Source of the DNA: Antilocapra americana
Lineage: Eukaryota > Chordata > Mammalia > Artiodactyla > Antilocapridae
Assembly (NCBI GenBank): GCA_007570785.1
Contig: ML662466.1
Span: 1,126,938 to 1,190,937, forward strand
DNA length: 64,000 nt
Direction of reading: 5' to 3'
Each line of letters opens with the position of its first letter. The stretch's first letter is position 1. Of the stretch, positions 11,120 through 22,911 are shown in pieces. A program made the translations under genes and the position numbers. Below the pieces are notes generated by a model, which saw nothing but the letters and a program-made list of their open reading frames with translations, was not told the DNA's origin and ran no database searches.

Positions 11120-13858
11120 AAAAAAACAAAACCAGTCCCGGGAGGGGGGAACTAAGACGGCAGAGGAATAGGACGGGGAGACCACTTTCTCCCCAACAAA
11201 TACACCAAAAGAACATTTAAAAGCCAAGCAAATGCCATAAAACAACTTCTGAATGCTGGAAGAGGACATCAGGCATCCAGAAAGGCAGCCCATTGCCAAC
11301 AAAAGAAGGTAGGACAAAAAAAAAAAAAAAAGTAAAAAGAGAGGCAAAGAGTTAGGGATGGAGATCCGTCGGGGAAGGGAGTCTTAAAAAAGAGAGAGGT
11401 TTCCTAACACCAGCAAACCTTCTCCCCGGCGGATTTTTGGTGAATCTCAGTGGGCAAAATAACTGGGAGTAAAAATTGATAAATAATTAATTCCCATAGA
11501 TTACGTCTCTAACTGCAACTCCCAGTAGAGCAGCAGCCCTGGCGTCCCATCCCCCAATAGCCAGCGAGGACTACTCAGGGAGGGGCAGGCTGCTCGCTTT
11601 GGGAGAGGATTGAGACTGAACACCCGGGGCAGCCTGAGGGAACTAACCGGAGATAGCAACCTATACTTTGGGGTAGATTTCCCGAGGAAGAGCCTCCTCC
11701 AGGCCCGCTCACAGAGCAAAGGGCAGTGCAAAGTCGGTCCGCTGCATGAGGCAGGGCGGCCAGGTGGAGCTGGGTGGCTGCTGCAGGCTGCGGACTGGCC
11801 CAGCCCCCGGCGGAGAGCAGCAAGCACAACGTGGCCCCAGGGAGGCTTCCACTGCCAAACCACAGGCAGAATTAGTTGCTAACCAAGACTTCTTGGGATT
11901 GTGGATGGACACCGCCAGATATCAGCACTCCACATGCCTGAGAAGGCGCACCCACCTGCACACTGAGAAAACTGAGCAGCTGGGCTGGGGGAGAGGAGAA
12001 GTCACAGCCCCAAACAGCAGTGCAAACAGCTGAAGCGGCCGCCTCAGGCTGCTCCCAGCGGAGTAACTGAGAGCCTGAGCAGAGGGGGCATGGAAAGAGC
12101 ACTCACCAGGAGCGGGGACAAACCCCAGAGTGCTGAATAGACACTGAAGAGACCAGCAAACAGAAGACGGTAAAATAAGCAGAGGGAACCGCTTTGGAAC
12201 TGACGAGAGTAACAGATTAAATCCCTGCAGTTGGCACAGACTACATAGAAAGGAGTCTATGGACCCTGAGAAGTACAAGCCAGACCAAGGAACTATCTGA
12301 AAATGAACTGACCCCTCACTGTACTGCAACAGCACCAGAGAAAGCCTTAGATATAATTTTACTAGGATCATTTTTTAAATTTTTAAAACATTTTTATACT
12401 ATTTTTTAAATCATTTTTAATATTTAAGTCCCCTATAATCCCTTTAATTTTCATTTTTACAACCATCTATTACCTAGCCAAAAAAAAAAATTAAGTAAAT
12501 TTCAATGTCTCTGTTTTCTTGTTGCTGTTGGTGTTGCACGCCCTTTTTTTTTTGTCCTTTTTTTTAATCTCCTCTTTTTCCTTTTTTAATTTTTTTTAAT
12601 TTTAATTTTTTAATTTTTATTTTTTCTATTTTTTTTTTTTCTTTATTTTTACGTTCTTTTTAAGCTCTTTTCCCATTTTTTTATTTTCCATTTTTCATAT
12701 TTCTTTCTTTTCTTTTCTTTTCTTTTCTATCTCCTCTTTTTCCCTTTTTTATTTTTAATTTAATTTAATTAAATTTTTTAATTACTTTATTTTTTCCTTC
12801 TCTTTCTTTCTTTTTTTCTTTTCTTTTTTTTTTTTTTTGGTAACATATTTTTGAGAATCCAACCTTCACTCTAGATTTCTAATCTTTGCTTTTTAGTATT
12901 TGGTATCAACTTTGTATCTTTAACAATCCAATCTTCAGTACCCGTTGTTACTTGGGAGTGAGATCACTGCCTTGACTGCTCTCTCCCCATTTTTGATTCT
13001 CCTTTTTTTTCTTCCCCCCCGTCCCGCCAAGTCACCTCTATCATCCCCCGCCCCCCTTTCTTATCTACCTAACTCTGGGAATCTGTTTGAGTGTTACAAG
13101 TTATGAAGATCACTGATCACTGGCTGGATCTGTCTCTGTCCATCTGATTCCTTCTTTTCTCCCTCTGACCACATTTGTCTCCTTCCTCCCTCTTCTCTTT
13201 TAGTACAACTGTGTGAACATCTCTGAGGGATCCAGGCTGTGGAGAGCACACAGGGAAGTGATGATTGGCCACCTCACTCTCTCACCGTTTGACTCCTCTC
13301 TTCTCCTGTCCAACTCTATCTCCTCTCTCTTCTCCATGCCATGTAACTCTGTGTACCTTTCTGGGTGTCCCTCACTGTGGAGAAACTTCTCATCATTAAA
13401 CTAGACATTCTATCATCGTTACTACACAGATGGAGGAGTCCTGGGGCTACTGGAAGACAGGAGGCTAAGCACAGATCCTGAGAATTCCAGAGAACTCCTG
13501 GATCCAGGAGTTAATTAATCAATAGGAGCTCATCAAACGCCTCCATACCTAAACTGAAACTAAGCACCCCCTAAGGGCCAATAAGCTCCAGAGTAAGATA
13601 TAGCAAGCAAATTCTCCAGCAACACAGGAACATAGCCTGGAGCTTCAATACACAGGCTGCCCAAGGTCACACCAAGCCCACTGACATCTCAAAACTCTAC
13701 TGGACACTTCTTTGCTCCTTAGAGTGAGGAAACCCAGATCCACCCACTAGAACACCACACAAGCTTTCCCAACCAGGAAACTTTGAAAACCACACATCCA
13801 ACCCCACCCATAATGAGGAACCTCCACAATAAAGAGATAACACAGCAATATAAACAAG
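11120..13858 (+). promoter_or_regulatory. L1 5' UTR (internal promoter region)
   Basis: This part is the 5' UTR by position, upstream of ORF1 in an otherwise collinear L1. L1 5' UTRs carry the internal RNA polymerase II promoter; activity of this copy is unknown. 11500-12060 is GC-rich with several CpGs, in contrast with the surroundings. Overlapping ORFs there on both strands (60-149 codons) are composition effects. Confidence 0.7.
12366..12840. repeat. T-rich low-complexity tract within L1 5' UTR
   Basis: About 475 bases are dominated by T runs broken by C, A and short tttctttt units (for example 12700-12730). Confidence 0.9.
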
Positions 13859-14790
13859 ATGAAAAGGCAGAGAAATACCCAGCAGGTAAAGGAACAGTAT
13901 AAATGTTTCCACACCAAACAAAAGAGGAGGAGATAGGAAATCTACCTGATAAAGAATTCCGAATAATGATAGTGAAAACGATCCAAAATCTGAAAAACAA
14001 ATTGGAGTTACAGTTCAATAACCTGCAGACAAGGATTGAGAAGATGCAAGGAAGGTTTAACAAGGACTTAAAAGAAATGAAAAAGAGTCAAAATACAATG
14101 ATTAATGCAATAAATGAGATAAAAAACACCCTGGAGGGAACTAACAGTGGAATAACAGAGATAAAAGACAGGATAAGTGAGGCAGAAGACAGAATGGTAC
14201 AAATAAATGGAACAGAGAGGAAAAATGAAAAAAAAAAAAAAAAAGAAATGAAGACAATCTCAGAGACCTCTGGGACAATGTTAAACGCACCAACATTTGA
14301 GCCATAGGAGTCCCAGAAGAAAAAGACAAAAAGAAATACCACTAGAAAATACTTGAGGAGATAATAGTTGAAAACTTCCCTAAATTGGGAAAGGAAATAA
14401 TCACTCAAGTCCAAGAAACCCAGAGAGTCCCAAACAGGATGAACCCAAAGTGAAACACCCCAAGACACATATTAATCAAATTAACAAAGATCAAACACAC
14501 AGAGCAAATATTAAAAGCAGGAAGGGAAAAACAACAAATAACACACAAGGGGAATCCCATAAGGATAGCAGCTGATCTCTCAATAGAAACGCTTCAGGCC
14601 AGAAGGGAACGGCAGAACATACTTAAAGTCATGAAGGAAAATAATCTACAACCCGGATTACTGAACCCAGCAAGGATCTCATTCAAATTTGAATGAGAAA
14701 TCAAAAGCTTTCCAGACAAGCAAAAGCTGAGAGAACTCAGCAACACCAAACCAGTGCTCCAAAAAATGTTGAAGGATCTTCCCTAGACAG
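13859..14790 (+). pseudogene. L1 ORF1 (RNA-binding chaperone), broken
   Basis: L1 ORF1 proteins are trimeric RNA-binding chaperones that coat L1 RNA. The ATG at 13859 opens MKRQRNTQQVKEQ, then a frameshift near 13905 moves reading into a 134-codon frame (13903-14307). That frame contains the coiled-coil part with heptad-like spacing (IQNLKNKLELQFNNLQTRIE; then LEGTNSGITEIKDRISEAED). An A-run at 14229-14244 and a stop at 14305 end it. The RRM and C-terminal parts continue in other frames to about 14790 (ETLQARRE-type region near 14590). It is too short in any single frame to work. Confidence 0.85.
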
Positions 14791-14837
14791 GGAACACGGA
14801 TAGGGTATATAATCTGGAACCCAAAACAATAAAATAA

Positions 14838-17800
14838 ATGGCAATGGGATCATACTTATCAGTAATTACCTTAAATGTAAATGGATTGAATGCCCCATCC
14901 AAAAGACAAAGATTGGCCGAATGAATACAAATACAAGACCCTATATTTGTCTACAAGAGACCCACCTCAAACCTAGGGACACATATAGACTGATAGTTCA
15001 AAGCTGGAAAAAGATATTCCATGCAAATAAAGACCAAAAGAAAGCAGGAGTGGCAATACTCATATCAGATAAATTAAACTTTTAAATAAAGGCTGTGAAA
15101 ATAGATAAAGATGGACATTCCATAATGATCGAAGGATCGATCCAAGAAGAATAGATAGCAATTATAAATATATATGCACCCAACATAGGAGCACCACAAT
15201 ATGTACGGCAAATGCTAACAAGTATGAAAGGGGAAATCAACAATAACACAATAAAGGTGGGAGACTTTAATACTCCACTCACACCAATGGATAGATCTAC
15301 TAAATTGAAAATTAACAAGGAAACTCAAACTTTAAATGATACAATAGACCTGTTAGACCTAATTAATATTTATAGGACATTCCACCCCAAAACAATGAAT
15401 TTCACCTTGTTCTCAAGTGCACACGGGGCCTTCTCCAGAATAGATCACATCCTGGGCCATAAATCAAGCCTTGGTAAATTAAAAAAAAAAATTGAAATCA
15501 TTCCAAGTATCTTGTGTGACCACAATGCAGTGAGATTAAATATCAATTAAAGGAGAAAAGCATTTAAAAATTCCAACATATGGAGGCTCAACAACACACT
15601 GCTGAATAGCCAACAAATCACAAAAGAAATAAAAAAAAATCAAAAGATACATAGAAATGAATGAAAATGAAAACACAACAACCCAAAACCTATGGGACAC
15701 TGTTAAAACAGTGCTAAGGGGAAGGTTCACAGCAATACAGGCTTACCTCAGGAAATAAGAAAAAAGTCAAATAAATAACCCACTTTACACTTAAAGAAAC
15801 TAGAAAAGGAAAAAATGCAGAAGCCCAGGGTTAGTAGAAGGAAAACAATCTTAAAGATCAGGGCAGAAATTAATGCAAAGTATACAAAAGAGACCATAGG
15901 AAAAATCAACAAAGTCAAAAGCCTGTTCTTTGAGAAGATAAATAAAATTGACAAATCATTAGCCAGACTCATCAAGAAACAAAGAGAGAAGAATCAAATC
16001 AACAAAATTAGAAATGAAAATGGAGAGATCACAACAGAAAACACAGAAACACAAAGGATCATAAGAGACCATTATCAGCAACTATACGCAAATACATTGG
16101 ACAACCTGGAAGAAATGGACAAATTCTTAGAAAAGTACAACTTTCCAAGACTAAACCAGGAAGAGATAGATAATCTTAACAGACCCATCATAAGCACGGA
16201 AATTGAAACCGTAATCAGAAATCTTCCAACAAACAAAAGCCCAGGACCAGATGGCTTCCAAAATTTAGAGAAGAGCTAACACCTATGCAATTCAAACTCT
16301 TCCAGAAAATTGCAGAGGAAGGTAAACTTCCAGACTCATTCTATGAGGCTATCATCACCATAATTCCAAAACCTGACAAAGATGCCACAAAAAAAGAAAA
16401 CTAGAGGCTAATATCACTGATGAACATAGATGTAAAAATCCTTAACAAAATTCTAGCAAATAGAATCCAACAACACATTTAAAAGATCATACATCATGAT
16501 CAAGTAGGCTTTATCCCAGGGATGCAAGGATTCTTCAATATTCACAAATCAATCAATGTAATACATCACATTAAAAAATTGAAAAATAAAAACCACATGA
16601 TTATCTCAATAGATGCAGAGAAAGTCTTTGACAAAATTCAACATCCATTTATGATAAAAAAAAACCCTCCAAGGAGCAGGACTAGAAGCAACATACCTCA
16701 ACCTAATAAAAGCTATATATATTATGACAAACAATGACATGACCCTCAATGGTCAAAAAGAGAAAGCATTTCCCCTGAAGTCAGGAACAAGACAAGGGTG
16801 CCCACTCTCCCCACTACTTTTCAACATAGTTTTCAAAGTCTTGGCCACAGCAATCAGAACAGATAAAGAAATAACAGGGATCCAGATTGGAAAAGAAGAA
16901 GTAAACTCTCACTGTTTGCAGATGACATGATCCTCTACATAGAAAACCCTAAAGACTCTACCAGAAAATTACTAGAGCTAATCAGTGAATATAGTAAAGT
17001 TTCAGGATAGAAAATCAACACACAGAAATCCCTTGCATTCCTATACACTAACAATGAGAAAACAGAAAGAGAAACTAAGGAAACAATTTCATTCACCATC
17101 AAAACAAAAAGAATAAACATACTTAGGAGTATTTCTACGTAAAGAAACAAAAGACTTATAAATAGAAAACTATAAAACACTGGTCAAAAAACTCAAAGAG
17201 GACACAAATAGATGGAGAAATATACCATGGTCATGGATTGGAAGAATCAATATAGTTAAAATGAGTATATTACCCAGAGCATTGAACCTCTAGATTCAAT
17301 GCAATTCCTATCAAGCTACCAGAGGACTTTTTCAGAGAATTAGAACAAATAATTTCACAATTTGTATGGAAATGCAAAAAACCTTATGTAACCAAAGCAA
17401 TCTTGCGAAAGAAGAATGGAACTGGAGGAATCAACCTACCTCACTGAAGGCTGTAATACAAAGCCACAGTCATCAAGACTGTATGGTACTGGAACAAAGA
17501 CAGAAATATAGATCAATGGAACAAAATAGAAAGCCCAGAGATAAATCCACACTTCTATGGACATGTTATCTTTGACAAAGGAGGCAAGAATATACAATGG
17601 AGAAAAGACAACCTTTTTAACAAGTGGTGCTGGGAAAACTGGACAGCCACTTGTAAAAGAATGAAACTAGAACACTTTCTAACACCATACATAAAAATAA
17701 ACTCAAAATGGATCAAAGATCTAAACATAAGACCGGACGCTATAAAACTCCTTGAGGAAAACATAGGCAAAACACTCTCCGACATAAACCAAAGCAGAAT

Positions 17801-18570
17801 CCTCTATTATCCACCTCCCACAATAATGGAAATAAAAGCTCAAATAAACAAATGGGACCTAATTAAAATGAAAAGCTTCTGTACAACAAAGGAAACTAAA
17901 AACAAGGTGAAAAGGCAGCCTTCAGAATGGGAGAAAATAATAACGAACGAAGCAACAGACAAACTATTAATCTCAAAAATATACAAACAACTCCTGCAGC
18001 TCCATTCCAGAAAAATAAACAAAGAAATCAAAAAGTGGGCCAAAGAACTAAACAGATATTTCTCGTAAGAAGACATACAAATGGATAACAAACACATGAA
18101 AAGATGCTCACCATCACTCATTATCAGAGCAATGCAAATCAAAACCACAATGAGGTACCACTTTACACCAGTCAGAATGGCTGCGATTCAAAAGTCTAAA
18201 AGCAGTAAATGCTGGAGACAATGTGGAGAAAAGGGAACCCTCTTACACTGTTGGTGAGAATGCAAACTAGTACAGCCACTATGGAGAACAGTGTGGAGAT
18301 TCCTAAAAAAACTGAAAACAGAACCACCATATGACCCAGCAATTCCACTACTGGGCATACACACCGAGGAAACCATTATTGAAAGAGACACGTGTACCCC
18401 ATTGTTCATCTCCACATTGTATACAATAGCCAGGACATGGAAGCAACCTAGATGTCCATCAACAGACGAATGGATAAGAAAGCTTTGGTACATATACATA
18501 ATGGAATATTACTCAGCCATTAAAAAGAACGCATTTGAATCAGTTCTACTCACGTGGACGGAACTGTAGC
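14838..18570 (+). pseudogene. L1 ORF2 (endonuclease and reverse transcriptase), broken
   Basis: ORF2 supplies the apurinic-type endonuclease and reverse transcriptase for target-primed reverse transcription. The ATG at 14838 opens MAMGSYLSVITLNVNGLNAP, which includes the endonuclease Asn region, but a TGA follows within 30 codons. Endonuclease parts recur at 15212-15550 (VGDFNTPL, SRIDHILGHK). The RT fingers motif KSPGPDGF is near 16235-16260; [14 protein letters not shown] is at 16785-16830; [11 protein letters not shown], with the catalytic Asp pair, is near 16912-16945. The cysteine-rich end lies around 17661-18068 and 18291-18569. At least half a dozen stops and frameshifts separate these parts. 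Confidence 0.9.
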
Positions 18571-18935
18571 CTACTATACAGAATGAAGTAAGCCAGAAGG
18601 AAAAGCAAAAATACAGTATACTAATGCATATTTATGAAATTTAGCAAGATGGTATAAATACCCTTTATGTGAGACAGCAAAAGAAACACAGATGTATAGA
18701 ACAGTCTGGCAGACTCTATGGAAAAGGGCAAGGGTGGGATGATAGGGGAGAATGGCATTGAATCATGTTAATTATCATATGTGAAATAAATCGCAGGCCC
18801 AGGTTTGATGCTCAGGGCTGGTGCACTGGGATGACCCAGAGAGAGGGAATCAGGAGGGAGGTGGCAGGGGGATTCTGGAAGGGGAGCAATGTATGGCAAA
18901 ACCAACTCAATAAAGTAAAGAAAATTTTCAAAAAA

Positions 18936-20368
18936 TTCCATACTTAATGTAAATATATCACCACTTATATTTTCATGTATGAAGTATGGAGAATTTGTTT
19001 TCCATAATAAAATCTTCACAAAGTGTAATACAAGGTATTCAATAATGCATGAAGTAAATTCAGCATCAAAAATTTCATGTTAAAGCATAGAGTATTAGTA
19101 GTTTTAATTGACAAAAATTATTGCTCAATTTCAGAAATGAATTATATAGAGTTTCATATTTAATATAGTAAAATCACTGTGCAGATTTTTATATCTGAAA
19201 TATGCATAATTCCAGATCACATGTGGGGAAATAGCACCCAGTATTTTTTACTGATATACAAAATGCTCAGTACTTCCAATAGCAAAATTTAGCAGAGATT
19301 TTCACATGTGATATACAGCACTTTATGTTTCATGTAGAAAATGGATGGCCAGATTTCAAATATAAGAAATAGAGAATTCCACATTTCATGTGGGAAAATT
19401 GGTGCCAATATTTTCATATATAAAATATACAGAGTTCCATATTTTTGTAGGACTATCTGGACCAAGTTTTCCTTATAAGAAACAAGAAAAATTCAAAAGA
19501 CATGTATGAAAAATCTATTCACAGATTTCTATATGTTAAATATAGAGATTTCATATTTCATGTAGGAAAATTTGTTCCCAGTTTTCTATAAGATTACATA
19601 TTTATGTCTTCATTAAGATTTTCATATATAAACTATACTGAATCTCATCCATCAAAATAGCAGAAATATCTTCTCTCCAATTATCATCTAAAAATGTATA
19701 TGATACCATAGTTTATGTAGGAAATTCTGCATACTGATTTCGACACATGAAACATAGATTTCCCTATTTCACATTTGAAAATCTATGTCCACAAAAGCCA
19801 TATTATCATATGTGTTGATAGGAAATTTAATATTTAATGTAGGAAAAAATGTCCATATTTTCAAAGATTTAATGCAGAGAATTCTATATAAACAGTGAAA
19901 TGTACACCCAGATAATTCATAAACGTGATATAAAAAACATAATATTTTATTCAGGAGAAGCTTTTTCCATATTTTAAGATTGTGTATTCAATATATCATG
20001 CACGAAAATCTGTGCCTGTATTTCCAAATGAGAATTTTACATATATATATGCAGCAACAATAATATCCGTATTTTTGTATGTGAACTATAGAGTATTCCA
20101 TATGTATATCAAGAAATTTTTACCTTCAAAGTGTCTTTATTTGAAATGTAAAATATGTAAAATTTCATGTAGAATAATCTGTACCTAGATTTATATGTGT
20201 AAAATGTACAAACATTGTATTTCATGATTGAAATTTTGTCTCAGATTTTCATATTTGAACTGCAGAGAATTACATATTTCATGTCGGAAAATCTTAATTG
20301 TGATTTTCACATAGAAAATATATAAAATTCCATACTTCAACCAGGAAAATGTATGGTTTAATTTTCCT
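18936..20368. repeat. AT-rich degenerate tandem array, unit about 58 bp (left part)
   Basis: The motif tttcatgtaggaaaatctg ... agattttcatatatgaaat ... agagaattccat repeats with variation. Unit starts at about 19328, 19384, 19442, 19498 and 19556 give spacings of 56-58 bp. I count roughly two dozen degenerate units. No frame of note occurs. The array is interrupted at its right by a BovB insertion and resumes at about 21868. Confidence 0.85.
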
Positions 20369-20374
20369 ACATGT

Positions 20375-21866
20375 TCAGTTCAGCCGCTCAGTCATGTCTG
20401 ATTCTGTGCCACCCAATGAATTGCAGCATGCCAGGCCACCCTGTCCATCACCATCTCCCAGAGTCTACCCAAACTCATGTCCATTGAGTCGGGGATGCCA
20501 TTCAGACACCTCATCCTATGTCATCCCCTTCTCCTGCCTCCAATCCTTCCCAGCATTAGGGTCTTTTCCAGTGAGTCAACTCTTCACATGAGGTGGCCAA
20601 AGTATTGGAGTTTCAGCTTTAACATCAGTCCTTCCAATGAACACCCAGGACTGATCTCCTTTAGCATGGACGGGTTGGATCTCCTCGCAGTCCAAGGGAT
20701 TCTCAAATCTTCTCCAACACCACAGTTTAAAAGCATCAATTTTTCAGTGCTCATCTTTCTTCATCGTCCAACTCTCAGATCCATATGCGACTACTGGAAA
20801 AACCATAGCCTTGACTAGGTGGAACTTTATTGGTAAAGTAATGTCTCTGCTTTTTAATATGCTATCTAGGTTTGTCATAACTTTTCTTCCAAGGAGTAAG
20901 TGTCTTTTAATTTATTGGCTGCAATCGCCAACTGCAGTGATTCTAGAGACCCCAAAATAAAGTCTGACACTGTTTCTAATGTTTCCCCATCTATTTCCAA
21001 TGAAGTGATGGGACCAGATGCCATGATCTTTCTTTTCTGAATGTTGAACTTTAAATCAACTTTTTCACTCTCCTCTTTCACTTTCAAGAGGTCTTTTAAT
21101 TCGTCTTCACTTTCTGCTGTAAGGATGGTTTCATCTGCATATCTGAGGTTATTGATATTTCTCCCGGTAATCTTGATTACAGTTTGTGCTTCTTCCAGCC
21201 CAGCGTTTCTCATGATGTACTCTGCATATAAGTTAAATAAGTAGGGTGACAATATACAGCCTTTTTGTACTCCTTTTCCAATTTGGAACTAGTCTGTTGT
21301 TCCATGTCCAGTTCTAACTGCTTAATGACCTACATACAGGTTTCTCAAGAGACAGGTCAGATCGTCTGGTATTCCCATCTCTTTCAAAATTTTCCACCAG
21401 TTATTATGATCCCCACAGTCAAAGGCTTTGACAAAAAAAGGAGAAATAGATGTTTTTCTGGAACTCTCTTCCTTTTTCAATGATCCAGAGGATGTTGGCA
21501 ATTTGATCTCTGGTTTCTCTGCCTTTTGTAAAACCAGCTTGAACATCTAGAAGCCTGGCTTGGAGAATTTTGAGCATCACTTTATTAGCATGTGAGATGA
21601 GTGCAGTTGTGCAGTAGTTTGAGCATTCTTTGGCACTGCTTTTCTTTGCGATAGGAATGAAAACTGACTTTTCCATTCCTGTGGCCACTGCTAAGTTTTC
21701 CAAATATACTGGCATATTGAGTGTAGCATTTCCACAGCATCATCTTTCAGGATTTGAGATAGCTCAACTGGAATTCCATCACTTCCACTAGCTTTGTTTG
21801 CAGTGATGCTTTCTAAGGCCCACTTGATCTCACCTTCCAGGATGCCTGGCTCTATACAGAATTCCA
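20375..21866 (-). mobile_element. BovB (RTE) LINE, 5' truncated, inside the tandem array
   Basis: On the minus strand, frames at 21691-21891, 21419-21715, 21322-21546 and 20875-21252 carry successive RT parts: VTANKASGSDGIPVEL-type motif, PIAKKSSAKECSNY, ILQARLLDVQAGFTKGRETR, DCGDHNNWWKILKEMGIP, LRYADETILTAESEDELKDL, in which the usual paired Asp of the active site reads YADET. The 3' end (20375-20600) has the usual BovB tail. The pieces are in three frames, so the copy is dead. Confidence 0.92.
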
Positions 21867-21867
21867 T

Positions 21868-22085
21868 ATTGATAAAGGAAATACTGCTCACAGATATCTA
21901 TATGTGAAACATAAAATAATTTATATATCATGATCAAAAATTTACAGCTAGATTTTCAAACACAAAACAGAGATTTCATATTTCATGTAAAAAATCTGCA
22001 CCCATAATTTCTTATTGAAATGTGGGAAATTACATATTTTATGCAGCAAGTTCATCATTCGTGTTTACATATTCATGAAGCACAG
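21868..22085. repeat. AT-rich degenerate tandem array (right part)
   Basis: After the BovB the same unit resumes (ttccatattgataaaggaaa, ttcatatttcatgtaaaaaa, tacatattttatgcagcaag). About four units are left. This shows that the BovB was inserted into a pre-existing array. Confidence 0.8.
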
Positions 22086-22099
22086 TTGCCTGTTCCCTG

Positions 22100-22228
22100 G
22101 TGGGGAGGGTGTGGGAGGCGCTTAAGGTTGTGCAGGACACAGGTATACCTTTGGCTCATTAATTCTGATGAATGGCAAAATCATCCAAATATTGTATAGT
22201 AACTAGCCTTTAGTTAAAATAAATAACT
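22100..22228 (+). mobile_element. L1 LINE 3' UTR scrap
   Basis: The region aggacacaggtatacctttg ... gaatggcaaaatcatccaaa ... tagcctttagttaaaataaa is the L1 3' terminus. Confidence 0.7.
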
Positions 22229-22418
22229 GGATTTCCTTGTTAGCTCAGCTGGTAAAGAATCTGCCTGCAATACGAGAGATCTGAGTTTCATCCCAGGGTG
22301 GGAAAATTCCATGGAGAAGAGAAAGGCTGACACTTCAGTGTTCTGTCCTGGAAATTCCATGGAGTCTAGATGAGTCACAAACAGTAGAGCACAACTGAGT
22401 AACTTTCCTACTTCCATT
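22229..22418 (+). mobile_element. Bov-tA SINE
   Basis: Head ggatttccttgttagctcag, taaagaatctgcctgcaata and a diverged tail with acaactgagtaact. Confidence 0.85.
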
Positions 22419-22439
22419 TTTTAAAGAAAAAGAAATTAA

Positions 22440-22650
22440 TTTAAATTATAAACAAAGCAAGAGGGGGGGGATGGTACAAGTAACTCTTCTGAGTACTGTG
22501 TGGTGACCTAAATGGGAAGGCAGTAAAAAATGAAGAGATCTATGTATGTACATAAATGATTCATTTTTATGTACAACAGAAAGTAACGCAACATTCTGAA
22601 GAAACTATACTAAAATAAAAATTGTTTAAAAACATTGCAACTATACCTCC
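22440..22650 (+). mobile_element. L1 LINE 3' UTR fragment
   Basis: The blocks gtggtgacctaaatgggaag, atgtacaacagaaagtaacg and ctatactaaaataaaaattg match the L1 3' end. An (ag)/G-run lies at about 22462-22470. Confidence 0.7.
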
Positions 22651-22911
22651 AGCAATGAATAAATGTTCCCCCCATTTGCAATATATATGTTGTTGAAGAC
22701 TTTATCTAAGTAAAATATTTCTCTTAGAGGAAGACAAAAACTTCATCATCACATGACACTCTTAGTTAAAACACCTGATTTATAGAAACAGAGAATAGAA
22801 TGTGGTTATGTGAGCCTAGTGGAAACGGACCATGATCATCCAAGTTACGAACTTTTAGTCATAGATTGAATAATCTCACCAAGGATAATACTGTAATAGG
22901 GGCAGGATGGA

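Larger units (their letters stand above)
11120..18935 (+). mobile_element. L1 LINE, nearly full length (about 7.8 kb)
   Basis: One copy contains, in order, a GC-rich 5' UTR (11120-12350), a T-rich tract (12366-12840), further 5' UTR, ORF1 (about 13859-14790), ORF2 (about 14838-18570) and a 3' UTR ending ccaactcaataaagtaaag (18900-18925). Such length is unusual, as most L1 copies here are 5' truncated. Both ORFs are broken, so it cannot move by itself. Its 3' end abuts the AT-rich tandem array at 18936. I cannot define a clean target duplication because both edges are A-rich. Confidence 0.92.

Noticed and set aside
11501..12371. Several overlapping frames on both strands (up to 149 codons)
   Set aside because: They lie in the GC-rich L1 5' UTR, have no conserved features and overlap each other in conflicting frames.
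12481..12850. Possible polyadenylation or terminator complex in T-rich DNA
   Set aside because: The tract is low-complexity sequence inside the L1 5' UTR without gene context.
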